Assembly (NCBI RefSeq): GCF_000015165.1
Contig: NC_009485.1
Span: forward strand, 6,033,501 to 6,097,500
Reading direction: 5' to 3'
Length of the DNA stretch: 64,000 nt
Source: Bradyrhizobium sp. BTAi1
GTDB lineage: Bacteria > Pseudomonadota > Alphaproteobacteria > Rhizobiales > Xanthobacteraceae
Shown here in pieces: positions 60,022 through 64,000 of the stretch (position 1 is its first letter; each line of letters opens with the position of its first letter). The notes below the pieces were generated by a model. The model worked only from the letters and a program-made list of their open reading frames with translations. It was not told where the DNA came from and ran no database searches. A program made the position numbers and the translations under genes.

Positions 60022-60902
60022 GAGCGGGCCTCCGCGCCAAACAACCGTCCGCGCAGCCAGCCGGTGCTGATATCGATCAGGAACACCGTCAGCACGATCA
60101 TGACGAGGATGGCGCTGACATCCGAGTAGTAAAATTTGCGGATCGCGACCACGAGTTCCTGCCCGATGCCGCCGGCGCCGACGAAGCCCATCACCGAGGC
60201 TTCGCGCACGTTGATTTCGAAGCGCAACAGCGTGTAGCTGGAAAATCCGGCGATCACCTGCGGCAGCACCGCGAAGCGCATGCAGGACAGCCAGCTTGCG
60301 CCGGTCGCGCGAATGCCCTCGACCGGCTTCATGTCGGCGTTTTCGACCACCTCGGAGAACAGCTTGCCGAGCGCGCCGCTGGAATGCACGGCGATCGCGA
60401 GCACGCCGGGGATCGGGCCAAGACCGAAGGCGATGACGAAAATCAGCGCGAACACGATGCCCGGCACGGTACGGGCGAATTCGAGCAGGCGCCGTACCAC
60501 GAAGCGGATCCAGGGCGCCGGCGAGGTGTTCTCCGCGGCGAGGAAGTTGAGGCAGAATGCCACGACCATGCCCGCGATGGTGCCGACATAGCTGATCAGC
60601 AGCGTCTCGCCGAGCAGTTTGAGCCACTTCTTGAGGCCCCAGAACCATTCGGGAATGTTGGTCCAGACCCGCTGACCGTCATCGAGCGTGAAGATGCGAT
60701 CGAAATAGCTGACGAAATTGCCGAAGTAGGTGTAGAGCGTCCGCAGATTGACCTCGGCGCCGACCGCCGCAACCAGCAGCACGGCGATGAACACCACCGC
60801 CGAGATCGCAAAGCGCAGACGACGGCGGAACACCGCCCGGCGATAGACGCCGTTCAGAGCCGCAAGTTGCTGGCTCGGCAGGATCGAAACGGCGACCGCC
60901 AT
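60018..60902 (-). CDS. phnE: PhnE1, phosphonate ABC permease
   Basis: The 294-residue permease has a long N-terminal arm before the first helix, then GETLLISYVGTIAGMVVAF, the EAA-type region GALGKLFSEVVENADMKPVEGIRATG and FVGAGGIGQEL. ATG 60902. It is separated from phnD by 123 bp that contain a perfect hairpin. Confidence 0.93.
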   Translation of the reverse strand: MAVAVSILPSQQLAALNGVYRRAVFRRRLRFAISAVVFIAVLLVAAVGAEVNLRTLYTYFGNFVSYFDRIFTLDDGQRVWTNIPEWFWGLKKWLKLLGETLLISYVGTIAGMVVAFCLNFLAAENTSPAPWIRFVVRRLLEFARTVPGIVFALIFVIAFGLGPIPGVLAIAVHSSGALGKLFSEVVENADMKPVEGIRATGASWLSCMRFAVLPQVIAGFSSYTLLRFEINVREASVMGFVGAGGIGQELVVAIRKFYYSDVSAILVMIVLTVFLIDISTGWLRGRLFGAEARS

Positions 60903-60977
60903 CGGAGTTGTGCTGCTTCCGGTTCGGATGTGTCAGACGTGGGTTGACAAAGCTTGCTCGACCAACCTTGCGCAAGA

Positions 60978-61008
60978 CAAGAGCCGGGTCTGTCCGACCC
61001 GGCTCTTG
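60978..61008. repeat. Perfect hairpin between phnD and phnE1
   Basis: CAAGAGCCGGGTC pairs perfectly with GACCCGGCTCTTG over a TGTCC loop. As in other binding-protein operons, it may protect the phnD message and lower permease expression. Its position mirrors the hairpin at 57970-57994. Confidence 0.65.
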
Positions 61009-61025
61009 CTGGCATGATGTGTCGA

Positions 61026-61958
61026 TCAGGAGGCCTTCTTGCGCAGGCTGTCGACGAACTTGATCAGGTCGATGGTGCCGTCCCAATCCTTGGTCGTGGC
61101 GGGATGGAAGCCCTTCTTCTGGCCGTCGGACAGACGGTCGAACGCCGCCTTGTCCTTGGTCGGGGCGTCGAAGAAGGCCTTGGCGATCGCCTGCTTGGCC
61201 TCTTCCGGCAGATCGGCATTGTAGGCGTAGGGCCCGTTGATGATCGGCGCCGATTTGTGGATGATGCGGAAATCGTCCTTCTTCATCGGCGAACCGTCGG
61301 CGTTCTTCAGCATGCCCTTGGTCAGCATCTGCGCCAGCGTCGAGTCGTTATCGCTGGTCCACTGATTCGCCGCGACGTCGACGGTGCCCTGCGCCAGCGC
61401 CAGGATCGCATTCTCATGGCTGCCGGTGAACACGACCTTGCTGAAATAGCCGTCGGCATTGGTGATGCCCATCTTGTTCAGCTCGAAACGCGGCACGTTG
61501 TTGCCTGAGGTCGAGTTCGGATCGACTAGGCCGAGATTCTTGCCCTTGAGGTCCTCGACCTTCTGATACGGGCTGTTCGCCTTGACGAAGAACACCGAGT
61601 AATAGCCCGTGCTGCCGTCGGCGTTGATGTCGTTGGCGAAGGCGTCGATCTTGACACCAGTCAGCCGGGCGCGGGCGAACGAGGCCGAGCCATAGCTTGC
61701 GATGTGGATATTGCCGGCGCGCTGCCCCTCGATCACGGCTGCATAGTCGTTGGCGATGCGCAGCGTGACCTTGGTGCCGAGTTCCTTGGATAGATAGTTC
61801 ACGAACGGCGTCCACCGCTCGGTCACACCGGACGCATTCTCTGCCGGAATGACAGCGAAGGTCAGCTCCGGATACTTCGCCCTCCAATCTTCAGCGGAGG
61901 CCGAAGCGGTGAACGCCAGCGCAGCGACGCCCGCGAGAACGATGCGACGATTGATCAT
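61026..61958 (-). CDS. phnD: PhnD, phosphonate-binding periplasmic protein
   Basis: The 310-residue precursor has a signal peptide (RRIVLAGVAALAFTASASA) and the PhnD/THI5-like fold: FAVIPAENASGVTERWTPF, IHIASYGSASFARAR, DLKGKNLGLVDPNSTSGNNVPR and FTGSHENAILALAQGTVDVAA. These are the loops that hold the phosphonate group. It is the second gene of the phnCDE1E2 transcript. Confidence 0.94.
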   Translation of the reverse strand: MINRRIVLAGVAALAFTASASAEDWRAKYPELTFAVIPAENASGVTERWTPFVNYLSKELGTKVTLRIANDYAAVIEGQRAGNIHIASYGSASFARARLTGVKIDAFANDINADGSTGYYSVFFVKANSPYQKVEDLKGKNLGLVDPNSTSGNNVPRFELNKMGITNADGYFSKVVFTGSHENAILALAQGTVDVAANQWTSDNDSTLAQMLTKGMLKNADGSPMKKDDFRIIHKSAPIINGPYAYNADLPEEAKQAIAKAFFDAPTKDKAAFDRLSDGQKKGFHPATTKDWDGTIDLIKFVDSLRKKAS

Positions 61959-62039
61959 GAATTGCCCTCTTGTTGCAGTAAGTAACAGACCTCGTCCTCA
62001 GCACCTGCGGAGATCCAAGGTCGCAGAAAATTCCTGTCG

Positions 62040-62849
62040 TCAGGCCACGGCGGCTTCGCCGAGCGCCGGCACGGTTGCCGCCGGCGCCGGATGAGCCGCT
62101 CCCATGACCTCGTCAGCCTCGAGGTCGTAGAGTTCGCGCGCAATCTGCGCCGTCAGGGCCGCGGGCACATCGTCGAAAACGACCCGCCCCGTGGCCATGC
62201 CGATCAGGCGATCGCAATAGCTCCGCGCCAGATCCAGCGAATGCAGATTGCAGATCACGGTGATGCCGAAATGCTTGTTGATGCGCAGCAGCGCGTCCAT
62301 CACGATCTTGGTGTTGCGCGGATCGAGCGAGGCAATCGGCTCGTCGGCAAGAATGATCTCAGGATTCTGGACCAGAGCGCGCGCGATCGCGACACGCTGT
62401 TGCTGGCCACCGGACAATTGATCGGCGCGCTGCGCGGCAAGCGCAGCCATGTCGAACTGCTCAAGGGCCGACAGTGCCATGGCGACGTCCTCCGCCGGCC
62501 AGAGCTGTGCCAGCGAGCGCCACGACGGAATCTCGGCCAGCCGCCCCATCAGCACGTTGGTCAGCACGTCGAGCCGGCCGACGAGATTGAACTGTTGAAA
62601 GATCATGGCGGAGCGGGCGCGCCACTGCCGCAACTCGCGACCACGCAGCGCGGTCACGTCGAGGTCCTTGAAGAGGACGCGCCCGGAGGTCACCGGGCTC
62701 AGGCGATTGATCGAACGCAGCAGGGTCGACTTGCCGGCCCCCGATCGGCCGATCACGCCGACAAAACTGCCGGGAGCAATAGAGAATGATGCGTTGTCGA
62801 CCGCGGCTTTCGTGCCGAAGCGGCACGTCAGGCCATCCACCACCAGCAT
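62040..62849 (-). CDS. phnC: PhnC, phosphonate ABC transporter ATPase
   Basis: The 269-residue ATPase carries Walker A VIGRSGAGKSTLLRSI, signature QLSGGQQQRVAIARA, Walker B EIILADEPIASLD, and LHSLDLARSY with the H-loop. It is the first gene of phnCDE1E2; a Pho box lies 48 bp upstream. Confidence 0.94.
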   Translation of the reverse strand: MLVVDGLTCRFGTKAAVDNASFSIAPGSFVGVIGRSGAGKSTLLRSINRLSPVTSGRVLFKDLDVTALRGRELRQWRARSAMIFQQFNLVGRLDVLTNVLMGRLAEIPSWRSLAQLWPAEDVAMALSALEQFDMAALAAQRADQLSGGQQQRVAIARALVQNPEIILADEPIASLDPRNTKIVMDALLRINKHFGITVICNLHSLDLARSYCDRLIGMATGRVVFDDVPAALTAQIARELYDLEADEVMGAAHPAPAATVPALGEAAVA

Positions 62850-62896
62850 AGAATTCTCCAGACGCCTCGCTTTGTCGCTATCGCTAGCGTCCGGAT

Positions 62897-62914
62897 TCTA
62901 CAGATATGTGACAG
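62897..62914 (-). promoter_or_regulatory. Pho box upstream of phnC
   Basis: On the minus strand CTGTCAC-ATAT-CTGTAGA: two PhoB half-sites with four-base spacing, three mismatches to the CTGTCAT consensus. Confidence 0.6.
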
Positions 62915-62948
62915 TCACGCTGCGCTGCGACGATCATCCACACATCCG

Positions 62949-62977
62949 GCGTCATGCGACTGTCACGCACTCGTCAT
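62949..62977 (+). promoter_or_regulatory. Triple Pho half-site upstream of the acetyltransferase gene
   Basis: GCGTCAT-GCGA-CTGTCAC-GCAC-TCGTCAT gives three PhoB-like heptamers at exact 11-bp steps, 45 bp before the start at 63022. PhoB binds tandem 11-bp direct repeats. Confidence 0.6.
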
Positions 62978-63021
62978 AATGAGGCATCATCCACCACAAG
63001 GTACCGCACACAGAGCGCGAG

Positions 63022-63684
63022 ATGGCCGGCAAATCACTTTCGACCGAACCAACTGTTGATCCCTCGGCCAAGCTCCAGGACGTGAAGCTCGGCATCTATT
63101 GCGAGGTCGGCGCCCGCACCATCCTGCAGGAGGTGACGTTGGGCGACTATTCCTACGTCGTGAACGACTCCCAGATCACCTACACGACGATCGGCAAGTT
63201 CTGCTCGATCGCGGCAATGACCCGGATCAATCCCGGCAATCACCCGATGCACCGCGCGACCCAGGCCCACTTCACCTATCGCGCCAGCGCGTATTTTCCC
63301 GGGGAGGCCGATGATGCGGAGTTCTTCACGTGGCGCCGGGAACATCACGTCGAGATCGGCCATGACGTCTGGATCGGGCATGGCGCAATCGTGCTGCCTG
63401 GGCGCAACATCGGCACCGGCGCCGTGGTCGCTGCGGGAGCCGTGGTCACCAAGGATGTGCCGGCCTATACGATCGTCGCCGGCAACCCGGCCCGGCCGAT
63501 CAAGCGTCGTTTTCCGGTCGAGGTCGAACAGCGTCTGATGGATCTCGCTTGGTGGGATTGGGACCACGCGGCGCTGCGCCGGGCGCTGCCTGATTTCCGG
63601 CGGCTCGAGATCAGCGCCTTCCTGGACAAATATGAAGCCGCTCTCGACGGCGGCCGCGCGCTGCGGCAGAGTGCCGCCCCATGA
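63022..63684 (+). CDS. Phosphonate-associated hexapeptide-repeat acetyltransferase
   Basis: The 220-residue protein has left-handed beta-helix repeats (LGIYCEVGARTILQEVTLGDYS, VEIGHDVWIGHGAIVLPGRNIGTGAVVAAGAVVTKDVP as separate blocks) and the closing IVAGNPARPIKRRF, typical of CatB/DapH-like acyltransferases. A phn-linked branch of this family is common in rhizobial C-P lyase loci and may acetylate an aminophosphonate. Its stop overlaps the start of the second phnM-like gene (ATGA). Confidence 0.88.
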   Translation: MAGKSLSTEPTVDPSAKLQDVKLGIYCEVGARTILQEVTLGDYSYVVNDSQITYTTIGKFCSIAAMTRINPGNHPMHRATQAHFTYRASAYFPGEADDAEFFTWRREHHVEIGHDVWIGHGAIVLPGRNIGTGAVVAAGAVVTKDVPAYTIVAGNPARPIKRRFPVEVEQRLMDLAWWDWDHAALRRALPDFRRLEISAFLDKYEAALDGGRALRQSAAP

Positions 63685-64000
63685 CCGACATCTCGATTTC
63701 CAACGGCCTTTGCCTGATCGGCTCCGACCTCGTCGAAGCATCGCTGCTCGTCGCCAACGGCGAGATCGCTGCGATCGATCCCCGCCGCCCGCCATCGGGC
63801 ATGGCACTCGACGCGCGCGGACTGACCGTGCTGCCCGGCATTGTCGACATCCACGGCGATGCCTTCGAGCGGCAGATGATGCCGCGCTCCGGCGTCGATT
63901 TTCCGATCGACGTGGCCCTGATCGACAGCGACCGGCAGGCGGTCAGCAACGGCATCACGACAGTGTTTCATGCCACGACCTGGTCGTGGGAGCCGGGCCT
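63681..64000 (+). CDS. phnM: Second PhnM-like amidohydrolase, cut by window end
   Basis: The frame opens at ATG 63681 and runs off the window, giving at least 106 residues. It matches the PhnM N-terminus: DARGLTVLPGIVDIHGDAFER with a His-x-His/Asp-type metal motif, then RSGVDFPIDVALIDSDRQAVSNGITT and FHATTWSWEPGL. It differs clearly from the phnM in the main operon. It is coupled to the acetyltransferase gene, so it may act on an acylated or different phosphonate intermediate. Confidence 0.82.
   Translation, partial: MTDISISNGLCLIGSDLVEASLLVANGEIAAIDPRRPPSGMALDARGLTVLPGIVDIHGDAFERQMMPRSGVDFPIDVALIDSDRQAVSNGITTVFHATTWSWEPG

Overview
The window looks like chromosomal DNA of a high-GC alphaproteobacterium of the Nitrobacteraceae, most likely Bradyrhizobium or a close relative. 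The pointers are a GcrA-type cell-cycle regulator, OpgC, a phasin, a DUF6894 protein, many small rhizobial hypothetical proteins, and a complete carbon-phosphorus lyase locus of rhizobial layout (phnF / phnGHIJKLMN / phnCDEE). This assignment is inference; no rRNA, tRNA or integrase gene was seen.

Region 1 (1-17083, almost all minus strand) is a degenerate prophage that has become a carrier of effector cassettes. The recognisable phage genes are a small terminase-like gene, terL, a portal gene and a small gene behind the portal. Between them, and inside the portal gene, sit cassettes pairing a cytoplasmic-looking protein (two M23 endopeptidases, one lysozyme-like protein, one possible Cys/His hydrolase, two unrecognised proteins) with an exported or multi-pass membrane protein. 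The effector-like proteins share linker or tail motifs (RILRSRR, RFGGWT, GGLLGxIQDYL). Degenerate copies of the first 90-150 bp of the portal gene lie at cassette boundaries, and the portal gene is split into two halves about 2.2 kb apart. I read this as repeated insertion or exchange of toxin-immunity cassettes at a phage hotspot; it is the most novel part of the window.

Region 2 (17.1-31.5 kb) is mixed chromosomal housekeeping: a large hybrid histidine kinase, an Nramp-type metal transporter, malic enzyme, arginase, OpgC, small hypothetical genes, a cytochrome c and a phasin.

Region 3 (30.4-34.7 kb) has a GlxA-like DJ-1/AraC regulator divergent from a tightly coupled operon encoding a GNAT protein, an MFS transporter, a YqcI/YcgG-family protein (the family of heme guanidine N-hydroxylases) and a cupin. 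It is a candidate small-molecule pathway.

Region 4 (34.6-46.6 kb) holds a DUF6894 protein, exported proteins, an orphan BamA-like protein, GcrA divergent from a CI/S24-type repressor with three matching 15-bp operator candidates, a quinone oxidoreductase, a SugE/Gdx-type exporter, and a UPF0104 membrane protein whose 3' end runs antisense into the exporter gene.

Region 5 (46.6-64.0 kb) is a phosphonate and organophosphate island: phnG-N plus an FMN-binding-type protein, divergent phnF with a perfect palindromic operator, a second ABC importer with a metallophosphoesterase, phnCDE1E2, and a divergent hexapeptide acetyltransferase followed by a second phnM-like gene cut by the window end. Pho-box-like sequences precede the four main promoters, so the island is probably induced by phosphate starvation through PhoB, with PhnF as local repressor.
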